From: Pseudocercospora fijiensis CIRAD86
Lineage: Eukaryota; Ascomycota; Dothideomycetes; Mycosphaerellales; Mycosphaerellaceae
Assembly: GCF_000340215.1 (NCBI RefSeq)
Contig: NW_006921539.1
Coordinates: forward strand, 2,756,056-2,820,055
Length of the DNA stretch: 64,000 nt
Direction of reading: 5' to 3'
Below, one piece after another: positions 1 through 11,469 of this stretch. Within the stretch, counting starts at the first letter, position 1, and each line of letters begins with the position of its first letter. A program made the translations under genes and the position numbers. The notes beneath the pieces were generated by a model that ran no database searches, was not told where the DNA came from, and saw only the letters and a program-made list of their open reading frames with translations.

Positions 1-1135
1 CGCCGGGATGAGTTGGAAGTATGCTTATGATTTTTTGTGAGTATCACGGATGTGTGCGTGGTTGAGGGAGGGGATGCTGACTGAGTGTGGATTTAGTCAT
101 ATTAATTCGGTTGACCGGTTCAAGAATGGGGACTTTTTGATTTCCGCACGACATACGGATACGTTATACAGGATCGATGGACGGGATGGGTCGATTGTTT
201 GGAGACTTGGATCGAAGAATTCTTCGTTCCAGCTTCTGGATTTCAACTTCTCGGCACAACATGATGCGAGGATTCTCGAAGAATCTGATGGCAAAGTCGT
301 CGTCAGTCTCTTTGATAATGCGTATAATGGGAAGAGGACGACAAGTAATTCGTCTTCGGCTATCGTGTTCGAAGTGGACACGAAAGCGAATGAGTCCAGG
401 CTGTTGAAGCAATTCTTCCCTACGATCAAGGGTTTGGCGCAGAATCAAGGCTCGATGCAGAACTTACCTGATGGACATACCTTGGTGAGCTGGGGTCTCA
501 TTGCTGAATTCTCTGAATTCGATCAGCAGGGAAAGACTGTCTTGGATGTTGCTTTTGCGGAGACGACGACTCGTGCATATCGGGTTCGGAAATTCGATTG
601 GATTGGAAGACCAGATGAGAGTGAAATTGCTCTATATCTTTATGCGAGGACTAACAGTAGTAGTGTCTATTTCTGGATGAGCTGGAATGGAGCTACCGAG
701 GTCAGGAAATGGAGAATGTTGCGAGAGGACGGACGGGTCTTGGACACATGTGATTGGGAAGGCTTTGAGACCGGCTTCGATGTAGAGACGTTCGTTTCAA
801 GTGGCTACGTGGAAGCCGTGGCCGAGGATGGAAAGACTCTGGGTCGATCCAAGGTTGTGAAAACCTTTGTTCCGCCCGAGAGTATGGCGAAGGTCTGTGG
901 CGATATGCATTGCATGATGCAGGTGTTTCCTTCGAAGGCAACTGCGGTCAAAGATTCTGCCAAAGGTCGGAAGCGTGGGCTGCTGCTATCAAGTTGTAAT
1001 ACAGCTTGGGATATGACTTGGCTGAGCATGGTTTCTGGCGTTTTGATCGGATTTCTGGCGTCTAGAGTCAGATGGTCGACCATTATCAACATTAGAATTA
1101 TTACGGCACTGCTCGAAAGATTCAGAGTAGGATAA
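1..1135 (+). CDS. Arylsulfotransferase (ASST)-like protein, 5' partial
   Basis: The protein resembles the fungal arylsulfotransferase family (Arylsulfotran_2 type). The hallmark segment HINSVDRFKNGDFLISARHT is followed by blade-like repeats (GSIVWRLGSK, QHDARILEE, LPDGHTLVSWG). A hydrophobic stretch near the C-terminus (MVSGVLIGFLA) suggests a membrane anchor. The gene enters from the left edge. I read exon <2-36, an intron at 37-96 (GTGAGT donor, GCTGAC branch site at 76-81, TTTAG acceptor) and exon 97-1135. Splicing joins YAYDF to FHINSVD, which is the family sequence, so the ATG at 50 lies inside the intron and is not the start. The stop is 13 bp from the stop of the convergent WW-domain gene. 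The substrate cannot be told from sequence; fungal members are mostly uncharacterised. Confidence 0.8.
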
Positions 1136-1148
1136 GAATGTTCAGGAC

Positions 1149-2038
1149 TCAGTTCCATTGCGACACCTTCCCCTTCCACCTTCCCACCCCACCATCCCCT
1201 CCCCTCCCATCCTCCACCAGAACCGGCTCCGGAACCAGATTCCTATACCTCAACCTAGGAATCCTAACACTACTCCTCAAATCCCCGACTCGATCATGTT
1301 CACACTCCAAAATCCATTTCCCACAAACAGGACACTGTCGATCAGCATAAAACCTTTGACTCCGACAACTCTGCCTAATGCCCCTCCACCGCAATTCCCT
1401 CTCGGTTTCTTCACCGGTATAGCCGCAGGGCACGAGGGGTTGGTCGATGGTGCGGTCACAACATGTTCGTTGGGGACAAGGTGTTGAGGAGGAGATGTGG
1501 GAGGAACAACAGCAGGGGTTGGGGTCTGTGTTGGAGGGGATGGAGATGGTGTGGGATGTTGTGAGGGAGTAGAGTTGTTCCGGGTCTGTGGTTGGGGATT
1601 TGGTAGAGGGGGAGGGGGATGCGGTGTTGTTGTACTCTGTGCGTTTTTGGATTCTGGCATCCAGGGTTGGTGTGCCGGTGGGTGAATCTTGGGTGCAGGG
1701 CTCGGAGACGGCGGAGACAGTTGTGGTTTTTGTGAAGATTAGGGGTGTGCCTAGGTCTAAAGAGGAGATGGACGAGCCTGAGCTTTGAGACCAGGTATCG
1801 AATTCTCGGGGTGAAGGGGTTTTGTTGGGGTCGAATTTGAAGCGTGGTGGAGGGGGTTTGTCGTAGGTCCTGCCGGTGGAATGGTCGATGTAGTGTAGTC
1901 GCTGGCTCGCTGGATCGGTGTAGAATGACCAGCCTAATGGAAGCTCATATGTCGATGCTGCAGAATTTTTGTGGTCTTCGCCTCCGAGATTCTTTAGGTA
2001 TCTGAGCATCTTCCCTGTCGTGTTGCTGGCACCCCGGC
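1149..2038 (-). CDS. WW-domain protein, 5' end lost in assembly gap
   Basis: The frame is open from the gap edge to a TGA at 1149-1151. Near the start of the visible part lies a WW domain: LPLGWSFYTDP, then LHYIDHSTGRTY and DKPPPP, giving the first Trp, the aromatic strand and the closing Pro; the second signature Trp is Tyr here. The rest is low-complexity, rich in Ser, Thr and Pro, and ends with a possible zinc-binding piece (CPVCGKWILECEHD). WW domains bind proline-rich ligands, so an adaptor role is likely but the partner is unknown. The N-terminus lies in or beyond the N run. An ATG at 2316-2318 happens to be in frame across it, but gap length is not reliable. The gene converges on the sulfotransferase-like gene. 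Confidence 0.7.
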
Positions 2039-2297
2039 NNNNNNNNNNNNNNNNNNNNNNNNNNNNNNNNNNNNNNNNNNNNNNNNNNNNNNNNNNNNNN
2101 NNNNNNNNNNNNNNNNNNNNNNNNNNNNNNNNNNNNNNNNNNNNNNNNNNNNNNNNNNNNNNNNNNNNNNNNNNNNNNNNNNNNNNNNNNNNNNNNNNNN
2201 NNNNNNNNNNNNNNNNNNNNNNNNNNNNNNNNNNNNNNNNNNNNNNNNNNNNNNNNNNNNNNNNNNNNNNNNNNNNNNNNNNNNNNNNNNNNNNNNN
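2039..2297. other. Assembly gap (259 N)
   Basis: An unbroken run of N. It hides the 5' part of the WW-domain gene, and probably its promoter or a further exon. Frames that seem to run through it should not be trusted. Confidence 0.99.
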
Positions 2298-2553
2298 CTG
2301 GTGAATGCACTGAGACACATTGACGACCTACTACAGCTTCTTTAGGCCTTCGCGGTGGTACGCCCGGGTGGTCGTGCATTGAGAATCACGGAACAAGGCA
2401 GGATTGTCAGACTAGCTTGGAGCGTTCAAGGTGCAGCGTCATTTTGTTAGCAGGACGAATGTTTGCTCGAAAGCATATCTGAGATCTCGATGGCCGACCA
2501 GCGTAGTTCATTGGGGCATTGAGGCCTCCAGAGAGACACTGCATGCTTCCCGC

Positions 2554-2769
2554 CTAGTCAACCGAGATACAATCATGATCATTACGTGCTTCTCTCCTTG
2601 ATGTGATCTTTGTCTTTGTCTCAGTCCCACATCTCGGGCAGTGGCCTTCGCGCTTGGGCGTCGGACGTGCAGTATCAAAGGTTCTGCCGCGAAGGTCGTT
2701 ATATGTTACGCCGCAGAATGGGAAGATGAGTATGGTAATGATGATGTCGAGAATGCTATTCATGATCAC
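2554..2769 (-). CDS. Possible small membrane protein with a CxxC motif
   Basis: A 71-codon ORF in the 590 bp between the gap and the next gene. It begins with a hydrophobic stretch (SILDIIITILIFPFCGV) and carries CPRCGTETKTK, a zinc-ribbon-like CxxC. No family was recognised. Length, hydrophobic start and non-random motif make it possible, but it may be chance or an exon of a larger gene. The rest of 2298-2887 shows nothing I can support. Confidence 0.25.
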   Translation of the reverse strand: MIMNSILDIIITILIFPFCGVTYNDLRGRTFDTARPTPKREGHCPRCGTETKTKITSRREARNDHDCISVD

Positions 2770-2887
2770 ATGCGGTAGTTGAAGTTTGGCGGAGCGTTCC
2801 AGAAGATGGATGATTTGTGCTATTTCCTGTTGCGCAATCCGGATCTCACATGGCGGTGATGCTTACACGGCAGTCGCGATTGGTCTT

Positions 2888-3817
2888 CTAATCGTCGATC
2901 AACCACTCTGCCTTCCAGAAAGCGAATAAAGCAGCGGCCTGGTCTTCTCCCGCTAGATTCTTGATTGCCACCATTCTTTGCTCGGGCGTATCGAGATGCA
3001 AATCGATCTGCACCGGATCATCGTCGAACAGATCTGGCTCAGTCAAGACTTGCTGGGCGAAGGCAGCGATATTTGTCGGCGAGCTGGAGTTGAGAGTGGT
3101 GGTGTTGGCACATGTCTCAGCAATGTGAGGAATGCTGGTGAAGGTGTCGTGAAGGTAGTTGACTGCTTCAAGATTGCCCATGGCGCTGGCGCAGAGTGCA
3201 AGAAGATGATAGGTGGCATTGTGGTCGTGCGGAGGTTGGCGTAGTGATTGTTCGAGAGCTGCGGTGTGCTGCTTCAGTAGATCTGGCAAGCCGCTGAGGT
3301 GTGGGAGAAGCAGGATGGGGAGTGTCGGAAAGGCGTGTTCAAGCAGCGCCGCGTGGAGGGTGCTGTACGCTCGAAGGCCTTCGCTGTCGTGCTCTTGGGA
3401 GCCATTTTTCTCGCCTTCGGAACGGCGCGGCCGTGTGTGAGCAGGCTGGAGCAAGAACACGAGCACATTCGGCTCGGCGGTGGCAGAAGAGAAGCGTTGG
3501 ATGCGTTCGAGGGTCGCTTCGACGTGGAGCGTGTGCGAGACTGAGGAGGGCGACAGCAACAGCACGCGCAGGCTGCGTGTCGATGGCGTGGTGCCCGTTG
3601 CAGGAGCAAGGCCAGGAGCAAGCGGGAGGGTGAGATCGTGCGTGTCGAGGTGTGATTCTGGAGAGTTGTCAGTGGGAGGCAGGAAAGAAGCGAAGGCCAT
3701 CGGATGTGCACGCAAGATACCCAAGAAGCTCCACGTGGGATCGTCGCGCAGGGTGTTGAGGATTGGCTCGAAGGATGGCCGGCGTCGCAGCGTGTGGCAG
3801 AACATGGCGGCCGACAT
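2888..3817 (-). CDS. Conserved-looking protein of unknown function, 309 aa
   Basis: A single-exon frame with no intron signals. Composition is that of a soluble globular protein. It has Leu-rich alternating segments (LRVLLLSPSSVSHTLHVEATLERI, read as two adjoining short runs), a strand-like NVLVFLLQP at about residues 117-125, an acidic DLFDDDP near the C-terminus and a Trp-containing end (FWKAEWLIDD). No signal peptide or membrane helix is evident. The start could be either of two nearby Met codons (residues 1 and 5). It lies 97 bp from the OPA3-like gene on the same strand, close enough that the two transcripts may overlap. No function is assigned. Confidence 0.65.
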   Translation of the reverse strand: MSAAMFCHTLRRRPSFEPILNTLRDDPTWSFLGILRAHPMAFASFLPPTDNSPESHLDTHDLTLPLAPGLAPATGTTPSTRSLRVLLLSPSSVSHTLHVEATLERIQRFSSATAEPNVLVFLLQPAHTRPRRSEGEKNGSQEHDSEGLRAYSTLHAALLEHAFPTLPILLLPHLSGLPDLLKQHTAALEQSLRQPPHDHNATYHLLALCASAMGNLEAVNYLHDTFTSIPHIAETCANTTTLNSSSPTNIAAFAQQVLTEPDLFDDDPVQIDLHLDTPEQRMVAIKNLAGEDQAAALFAFWKAEWLIDD

Positions 3818-3914
3818 CAGGTCACGTGTGCTTGCGGTGAAGTGTCGACGCCGTCAGTGTGTCTACCTCCAGCGGGCAGCGAGAGGCCTCAATATATACA
3901 AGACTGCCTGTCCA

Positions 3915-4885
3915 TTACCGTCCTTTCGTGCCCGCCGCTACGGCATTCGCTACGGCATTGACATTCGGAGCCTTGGCATCGTGCGATTCCTTCTTCGCGC
4001 CTTCCTGCTTTGACTGGTCTGCAACATCCCTCCTCTTTCTCTTTCCCTCTTCTCCCTGCACCTTGACTTTCGTGGAGTCATGGGCATTGTGCCCCTCTTC
4101 TTTCGCCGACCTCTTCTCCTCCTCCTCCTCTTTGACTGCAGTGCCTTCAGGCGACCGTCCGACCAAGCCAAAGCCACTCGCAACCCACGCACTCCAGCTT
4201 TGTCTCCGCCGCCTGGCCTCCTTCAGCCTCTCACCAACATCGTGCAGTGTCTCCAGGTCGGGATCAAGCGTGGCTCGTAAGCTTTCGACTTCAGCCTCCA
4301 GCTGTTCCAGCCTCTCAGACACTTCATCTCTCCGTGCTGAAGCCTTACTCCGGCTTCTCCAATTCTCGAAGAGCAGTAGACCAACCGCTACCCCGAAGAT
4401 GAATGCCTCGGAAAAGAAGTTCGCTCCAAGCTCAATGGCTCTGGCTTCGGTCAGGGGACGAATCTTTGGCTTGTGTGCTTTCTCCTCCGTCCTCTTTTTG
4501 CCTGCAGCTTCATCGGCCGCCTCTTGACATTTCTGCTCGTCGTGCTTGGCCTGTTCCTCCTCGCTTCTGACGGTCGGCATCTCCTCTCTCCGCTTCTTCT
4601 CTTCCGCAGCCCGCTTCTCACGCTCGTGCATCCGCTGCTGTGCTTCTGGGTCGTGAAGGAGGCCGAGTCGCATGCGCATGTCCAAGCGATGTACACCTTG
4701 TGCGGCGCCGACAGCAAAGCGACGAAAGCCCTCATGTTCTTTCGCTTGCCTCTTGATGTAATTCTACAGGCCCATCCATCAGCACCACGCTTCGTCTCAA
4801 TGTGTCGACATGGTAAGCTTACACCGATGGGCTTCGCCGCGGTTCTGACGGCCAGAGACACCAGTTTCAGCGTGAGAGAAGACAT
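3915..4885 (-). CDS. OPA3-like mitochondrial protein
   Basis: Two exons: 4823-4885 and 3915-4763, with a 59-bp intron at 4764-4822 (GTAAGC donor, CTGTAG acceptor), giving 303 aa. The start MSSLTLKLVSLAVRTAAKPIG followed by NYIKRQAKEHEGFRRFAVG is the OPA3 family N-terminus and should direct the protein to mitochondria. A conserved hydrophobic segment at about residues 133-155 (ELGANFFSEAFIFGVAVGLL) is followed by a coiled coil (SERLEQLEAEVESLRATLD) and a charged Lys/Glu-rich tail. OPA3 proteins act in the inner or outer mitochondrial membrane and affect morphology; the exact role in fungi is unsettled. A Met seven codons upstream (4904-4906) is in frame but does not fit the family start. The gene is divergent from the polo kinase, 410 bp away. 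Confidence 0.85.
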
Positions 4886-5295
4886 TCTGTAGAATATGGA
4901 GGTCAAGACAGCGACCCAGCTGCCCGACCATCATTATGCGCTCTCAATCCATCCCTCAGTCATATACATCTTTACAACAAGCTGCATTGATTCCAAGCTT
5001 CACTTTCACATGCGACGTCCACGTCCACTTCTCAAAGCTTGTCTTGCCTTGCGATTGCGGCTCTGCGGGTATTCGCGCGGCGTCGGGTGAAGTTGCCCCA
5101 CGCGTCGTTGCTGGGCGACCATGTTTGACTTTGAACACATCTGGCGTGGGCGAGGCGGAGCAGCATAGTTATCGATACTTCGCAGCAGAGTCGCGGGACA
5201 TCGAGAGTAGTTCCCATAATCTTCCGCTGCAGCAAGTTCATCGCGAATGTCCGCCAGCAGGAGGCCATCATAACACCCAGCGACATTTCCTCACC
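4886..5295. promoter_or_regulatory. Divergent intergenic region (OPA3-like / polo kinase)
   Basis: A 410-bp spacer between two divergently transcribed genes, so it should hold both promoters. I see no clear TATA box or repeated operator. The frames open here are short and without family features. Confidence 0.5.
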
Positions 5296-8200
5296 ATGTC
5301 GTCCTCCTCCGTCCACGCCGATCCTCCGCCGCCCGTCGTCACCGAGCCCAGCGGTATCAACTATGCTACGAGTATTGCTTTGGGAAAAGGCGGCTTTGCG
5401 ATATGTCACAAGGCCGAACGGCTCGATGGCGCGAAGCCGACGGGTCACATCGTCGCCTTGAAGATTGTCAAGACCAAGATGGAACCGGCGAAGTTGGCAC
5501 AAAAGGTAAACACCGCACATGATGCGTCGGTTCTGGCGTAGAGCTTCATTGACATTGTGACAGTTCGTGACAGAGCTGCAAATACACAGCAAGCTCTCGC
5601 ATCCCAACATCGTCACCTTCTACCGAGCCTTTTCCTTCCAGACCAGCACATATGTCGTCCTCGAGCTGTGTCCGAACGGATCGTTGGCCGATATGCTCAA
5701 GAAGCGGAAGAACTTGTCCCTGCCTGAAATCCGCAGACTGGTAATCCAGGTGTGCGGAGCGGTGAAATACTTGCATCACCGGCACATTGTGCATCGCGAT
5801 CTCAAAACTGGCAATCTCTTCCTGGATGAGCATATGAATGTCAAAGTCGGTGACTTTGGCTTGGCAGCGCTGCTGGTGACCGAAAGGGATATGGAAGTGA
5901 GACGGAGGACGACCATGTGCGGCACACCAAACTATCTTGCACCTGAGATTCTGGAGAAGGGCAAAGGACATGATGAAAAAGTGGACCTATGGGCTATCGG
6001 CGTGATTGCGTACACGCTCGCAGTCGGCAAGGCTCCATTCCATGCCAGTACGAAGGAAGAGATCTACAAGAAACTCAAGTCTGGAACATACACGTGGCCG
6101 GAGCTGAGTGCTACGAACAACCAGAGCACTGATCTGCGAGATTTGGTGTCACGAATCCTGGTATCGGAAGAGCAGCGACCCTCTCCAGATGAGATCGTCA
6201 GCCATGCATTCTTCAAGATTGCCTATGTTCCAGCCGAAATACCCACAACAGCACGAACGCTCGCTCCACAATGGGACGTCTCCATGCCCAGTTCGGATAC
6301 TATTCGGCGTGGCTACAGCGAAACCTGGTTTGACTTGTGCAAATTATCTGGCGTGGGCGAGTACGAGCCTGGGAAGGCTTTCCCATTGAATGGCGGACGC
6401 AAAGTGCGAAGCATTGTCCATGACATGGAACGTGAGACGCAGCTTGGGCGCCAGCCTCAGATGCCCATACCCAAGGACGTGGTTTATTCCTCCATGATTA
6501 GCGACTTCGACGCTGCCCGATCCACTCCGGACAACTCAACGGCCTCTGTTGAGGCAGCAAGTCGTGAGTTGAAAGAGATTGCGCTGAATGAAGTTGCATC
6601 AACCAGACCTCGAGCGGCCGACTCTGAGAAGGCGAAAAGAGATGCTGCATTAATGCCACCCCCGAGAGCACCATCGAGAGCAGCGACGTCAAGAAGTGGA
6701 ACTGTAAGACGACCAGCAAGAACTATCAGTGAAGAGACCGTCGCGAAGTCGAATGAGTCGGTCCGGATACAGTCAGACTCATCGTCGTCCGGACCTTCCT
6801 CAGCCGCTACTTTGAAGGTATCGCGCGTGAGACCTGCACCGTCTTCGGCTGCGAGTGCACCCTCTACAGTGACGCTGGGAAGCACCACTAGGGAGAACAA
6901 GAATGCCTCCTCAACAGCAGCATCATACCAGACAGCGAAGACGGAGCAGAGCGCAGATCCATTAGAGAAGCCATCAAGGACGAACTCAGTCAAACGTAGT
7001 GCAGATGCTAGCTTGGCCAGAAGACCTCGAGGTACGAGGACCATTAAAGAGCGACCAACTTCTCCAGTGGAGCAGCAATTACCAACCCAGCCCACAGCAG
7101 CAAAGGTGTCCAGACCGCGCAATGCCTCGCGCAATATCTCCCCTCCTGTGGAGCAAGGACCGATGGCGACGCTTGACGAGATGAAACAGGCCGAGCCGCA
7201 TCGATATCGAAAGAAGATCCCGACTGATAATGTCATCGAGATTCTGTCGGATCCAGAATTGGACAACAGAGATGAGCTTAAGGGGCCCTCTGACGCGCCA
7301 GCTCTGAGACTACCTCGACCTCCGCAAATGGCCACCAAACGTCTACCACAAGTCAACAAGGAGATTAGCCGAGAGACCAATCCAGCTGTACCTGGCACAG
7401 ATCCTGCTACGGTGCTCGAGAAACTCTCCGTATTCCGAAATAATCTCGCGACGGCACTACAAAAATCTGCTTCAGCGAAGACAACATCTAGTCTTCGATC
7501 GAACATGCCTGATGAGTCTGCCAATCTGCCATTCGTGTCCCGCTGGGTCGACTACAGCCGCAAGCATGGCGTAGGATACGTCCTCTCCGATGGCACTGTT
7601 GGGTGCATAATCAATGCCACAGCCAAGCCAAAGCAGACACCTACACCAGTAACTCATGTCATCGTCCGAAATGGCCAGCGGTGGTTGCAGAAAGTTGGCA
7701 AGAACAAGGACTTTGCCGGCATCGAACAAGTCCCACTTGAAGTCTTCGAAGATGGAGACCTGGAAGGTATCAAGCGGAAAGTATACAAGGGCCTTGGCAG
7801 CGTCAAGGAAGGACCTCTCGCAGTCGAAGCTGAACGCAGACGGACACTGAGTGTGCTCTGGGTGAAGTTTGGCCGATACATGTGCCAATCGCTGGACGGA
7901 CAGGAAGAAGATGTGGGTAAGAACCACGATGGCAACTTTGTTCGGTTTTACCAGAGGATCGGTAATGTTGGCGTCTGGGCTTTTGCCGATGGTTGCTTGC
8001 AGGTGAGCATATCTTGTTAGTCGCCATCACTCCACGTGTTCTTGCTAACGATTCCCTCCAGATCCACTTCCCCGACCACACCAAGCTCGTCATCTCCGCA
8101 GACGGCCGGAGTGTGTCAGCTACTGTCCTCAGCACTGATGCGGTCTCGCACCTCTCACAAAACGGCGAGCTTCTGCCAGCACAGATCAATCAGCGCCAAG

Positions 8201-8481
8201 TCCTGGCCGACAGCATCCATGCCCTCCTTTTCGAGGGCGGTCGCGTACGACAACGCATCGTCAAAGCCAACCAACTAGCCGACAAACTCGCGTTCGTACA
8301 AGATGCCGTATCGCAATGGGTTGCGAATGGCGGCTTGGGTCGACTAGATGAAGATGACGCCACTGGAGACAAGCTTTATTGGGAAGGTCTGACTGTGAAA
8401 GACGGCGCCAGGAAAGTTGATCGTGTCACTGTTGGTCGTTATGGTGGTGATGATGTCAGGCCACCACTTTTGAATGCTTAA
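5296..8481 (+). CDS. Polo-like serine/threonine kinase (Cdc5/Plo1 type)
   Basis: Three exons: 5296-5505, 5564-8002 and 8062-8481, with introns of 58 and 59 bp (GTAAAC..CAG and GTGAGC..CCAG, the latter with a GCTAAC branch site), giving 1022 aa. The kinase domain spans about residues 25-285: glycine loop GKGGFA (the polo-family variant), Lys in ALKIVK, HRDLK at 147-151, DFG at 167-169 and the T-loop TTMCGTPNYLAPE. A long, probably disordered Ser/Pro/Arg linker follows. Two polo boxes end the protein, the first near residue 725 (FVSRWVDYSRKHGVGYVLSDG), the second from about 870 (FVRFYQRIGNVGVWAFADG, then HFPDHTKLVIS), crossing the last intron. Polo kinases control mitotic entry, spindle poles and cytokinesis. 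Domain order and motifs leave little doubt about the family. Confidence 0.93.
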
Positions 8482-8707
8482 TCGTCGTGTTGAGTGATGT
8501 GTGACGGCCGGGAAATTTGTTTTTGTCTTGCATGGAAGGAAGCGTGTCCTGGTCTTTGGATAAATGCTGTTATTTCGGCTTGGCGGGCGAGCATGTTGTT
8601 GGAATGGATTGGATTTGAGTATCTTTCGTACAGAGTTGATGGTATACATGGATGAACCGGTGGTTCTCTTGCAATTTCGACTGCTGTTCTGTTCTTTCTG
8701 TTTTGGC

Positions 8708-8772
<65 letters not shown>

Positions 8773-9180
8773 AAAGATGGCGCCAGTCTCTCTTTGGTTG
8801 CTAGCTAGCTCTCGAATCTTGCACGAGGGCATGCATCACAGTTCAAAAATTTTTTGCGTTCTTTCTTTGAAGGTTCTCCGTGTACTTCAGGCCTGGCAAA
8901 GCTCCTTCCTGTTTACAATAGGTCAGTTGTTGTGGCCGAATGCATGAAGTTGTCGCTCAAGTGTGCCAAGTCGGTAGGTAATGAATTACATAGTGGTGAA
9001 TTGATGATGCTGATAGACGAGGCACCGGCATGCAGTCAGTGGTCGTTGCATGATTCTTGTGGGGGCCTTCTTGTGGTATGTATGGTGGACTAAGAAGGGA
9101 GGAAGCTTGGAAGGCTCTTAAATTCAGCCTTACACGGTCTTGAGAGATTGATTGTCTTAGATGAGCTAACAAAAGTTGCA
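8482..9180. other. 3' flank of polo kinase and spacer to transposon block 1
   Basis: Normal-composition DNA with a long GT microsatellite and no supported gene. RIP-type composition starts just after the target duplication at 9181-9192, so the boundary is sharp. Confidence 0.6.
8711..8770. repeat. (GT)30 microsatellite
   Basis: Thirty uninterrupted GT dinucleotides, 230 bp downstream of the polo kinase stop and probably in or near its 3' UTR. Confidence 0.98.
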
Positions 9181-9192
9181 ATGCTTGTGCGC
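9181..9192. repeat. LINE target-site duplication, left copy
   Basis: ATGCTTGTGCGC, identical to 29476-29487 (13 bp if the preceding A is counted). It marks the host/LINE junction. Confidence 0.85.
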
Positions 9193-9479
9193 GACTAAAA
9201 AAACACAACATTAAGTACGAAGTTACCTATACACTTTCAAAACATTGTCTATCGTATCCGCTATAGTCTATTTAGTTATTTAGCATACGCGCTACTACGC
9301 TATCGCGCGCGATACCGCTAAAATCGAGTAAATAGCCTATAATCGGCAAAACGTCCTAATACGTATTAGTATACGCTACCTATCTCCTTATAGAGCTTAA
9401 ATCGCTATAGTCTTACGCGATATCCGGCTAATCCCCTAAGGCTATCCTATAGCAGATCTTTTAGTAGTTCTTAGAGTCT

Positions 9480-11180
9480 ATTAAGGCCTATATCGACGCG
9501 TTACGTATATAGAAGGAAAAATTCGAAAATCTATTTAAAAGTATTAGCGATATCGCTATATCTACTAAACAAACCTATCTTATAGTCTCTAAGATAAGAA
9601 CGAAACTAGGAGCCGCTTCCGCGGGCCCCCGAATATAGTCCTACGCCGCCGCCGCCGCCGCCTCTACCTACCCCCCTCCCTCTATCCCGCTACTAGCCTC
9701 TATCTAGGCCCGAAATAGAACAAGAGTAGCTCGAATCGACCGACAAGAGCTATACGAGATTAAAATCAAAATAGGGGACCCCTAGGAAGCCGCGGCGCTA
9801 CGTAAATAGTCGACTCTAGAACTTAGTATAGTCGATACTATTAATAATACGCTATCCTAATTAGGAAAGGTTACGAACGGCGCACTAACTATCGCGTCGG
9901 GCAAGTATAAATAGATTAATAGCGCGAAGATCCTTAAGAGCGGAGATATAGTACTTATAGTAGTAAGCGGCTCCGTCGCTAAGCGCCTTACGAAGCTCGC
10001 GGCAAAGTAGTAAGGCTACTTAGGCGAGAAAGCGACCGTAATCTAGCCGGAATATAGAGTTATAATATAGGCAGTTCGAATAGCTAACTAGATACTAAAG
10101 GGATCTAAACGAGGGATCGGATTAGATATAGAGAAACGATAACTTCGAATTAGCAACTTTAATATCGTAGGTACCGACGTTACCTAGATTAGATAGCTTA
10201 TAGTCCCGTAGAAATAAAAGACTACGGGATCGCTAGTTGTTAAGTTCTCTACTATAGAAGGAGCAAACGCTACGCTAGCGGCCGGTAGACTCGTCTAGAA
10301 AGGACGTAGCTATAGAGTAATTAAGTACGATTACAAGTGCCGAGTTACGTAATGCTAGGTTTGCAAATTATATAGTTACATCGTACGCTACTACTACAAA
10401 CTATTCGCCTACGGATAGTATAGTAAGAAGGCAATAGAATAGGATCTAAGAACGCCGCTATACTCTAAACGAGAGTGTTTAGCGGTATAACCGGAGGGAA
10501 AGCGGAAATACACCCTATACTATAGCCCGTATAGCGCGTAGTCCTCTAAATACTAGTAGCGTAAAGCAGAGATGCAACGTATTGCCTAGGTAAAGGAAAA
10601 GGTAAGAAGTAACCCGTTCTACCTAGAAATCTAAAACAGCGAAGGATATTACTCTAGAACCGTTAGCTATCGACGATTAAACCTCTACTACTATAGCCGA
10701 GAAGTAGAAGAAGACTCCCGCTTCCCGTAGAGCTACCGGTATACGCCCTCCTACTAAAGCGAAGGAAGGTAACGATAAAGCGGCTAATAATTAGTCTAAG
10801 GAGGCTCCCGACGTAGAGCCTACTCCGAACCCTAAGACTTACCGATCGCCGCAAATCGTTATACTACGTATAGAGTTCGCGAACGTATAACCGCAACCTC
10901 TAAATACGACTATAAACACTACCGAGAACGAAACCGTACTACCTTCGGAAGCGCCTACTATAGAGATACCGGTAGTCCCTCCTAGAGTGCCCGCCGCTAG
11001 AAGCGAAGAGTAGGGTAACAGATTTACAATAGTCGAATACCGTAAGAAGAGAGGCCTAGGCTCGTTACTAGGCAGCCCTTATAAGAAATCGACTAAGAAG
11101 GGGCCCTCTACGACTACGAGAGGCCCTCTAGTCGAAAGAAACGCAAATGCAAGAAAAACACCGTAGATAGTATTACGCTA
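9480..11180 (+). pseudogene. LINE ORF1 (gag-like, CCHC), RIP-killed
   Basis: Translation with RIP stops read through gives the Tad1-type ORF1 pattern. It includes SGSVAKRLTKLAAK and KRGIGLDIEKR, then a zinc knuckle at about 10338-10385 in which the His and last Cys are Tyr (CAC and TGC to TAC). A basic tail ends with RGPLVERNANARKTP. One frame change is needed near 10640, so there is at least one indel. Ends are approximate. ORF1 proteins of this class bind RNA in the retrotransposition particle. Confidence 0.7.
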
Positions 11181-11469
11181 GATCGACTTTAGATTAGGTA
11201 GGGTAGTTAGACTATAGCCTAAACTAAAGGCGAGCCGACGGGCTACTACGGAGGCAGACAAAGAAAATACCTCTTCCGAGAACGTAGCGGAGGATAAGCT
11301 TACGTAGTACTAGCTAAGCGACGATTAAGATATCGACGTAGCGATAGGTAGAGATAGCTTAGAGTCTAATATCTCTAGCAACTTAGGAAGTAGAAGCGGC
11401 CGAAGAAAGCTAGGTAAATATATAGTAATATACGACCTAAGCAAGAAGCCGAGAGCCTCGTAGTGCAAA

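Noticed and set aside
50..96. ATG at 50 as start of the sulfotransferase-like gene
   Set aside because: It lies in an intron with good donor, branch site and acceptor; splicing restores the family sequence.
3480..4527. Plus-strand frames of 177 and 222 codons
   Set aside because: Antisense to the unnamed 309-aa protein and the OPA3-like gene, which have better support.
6484..7524. 346-codon minus-strand frame
   Set aside because: Antisense shadow of the Ser/Pro-rich linker of the polo kinase; no motif.
8564..8947. 127-codon frame across the GT repeat
   Set aside because: Coding is a by-product of (GT)30 giving Cys-Val runs.
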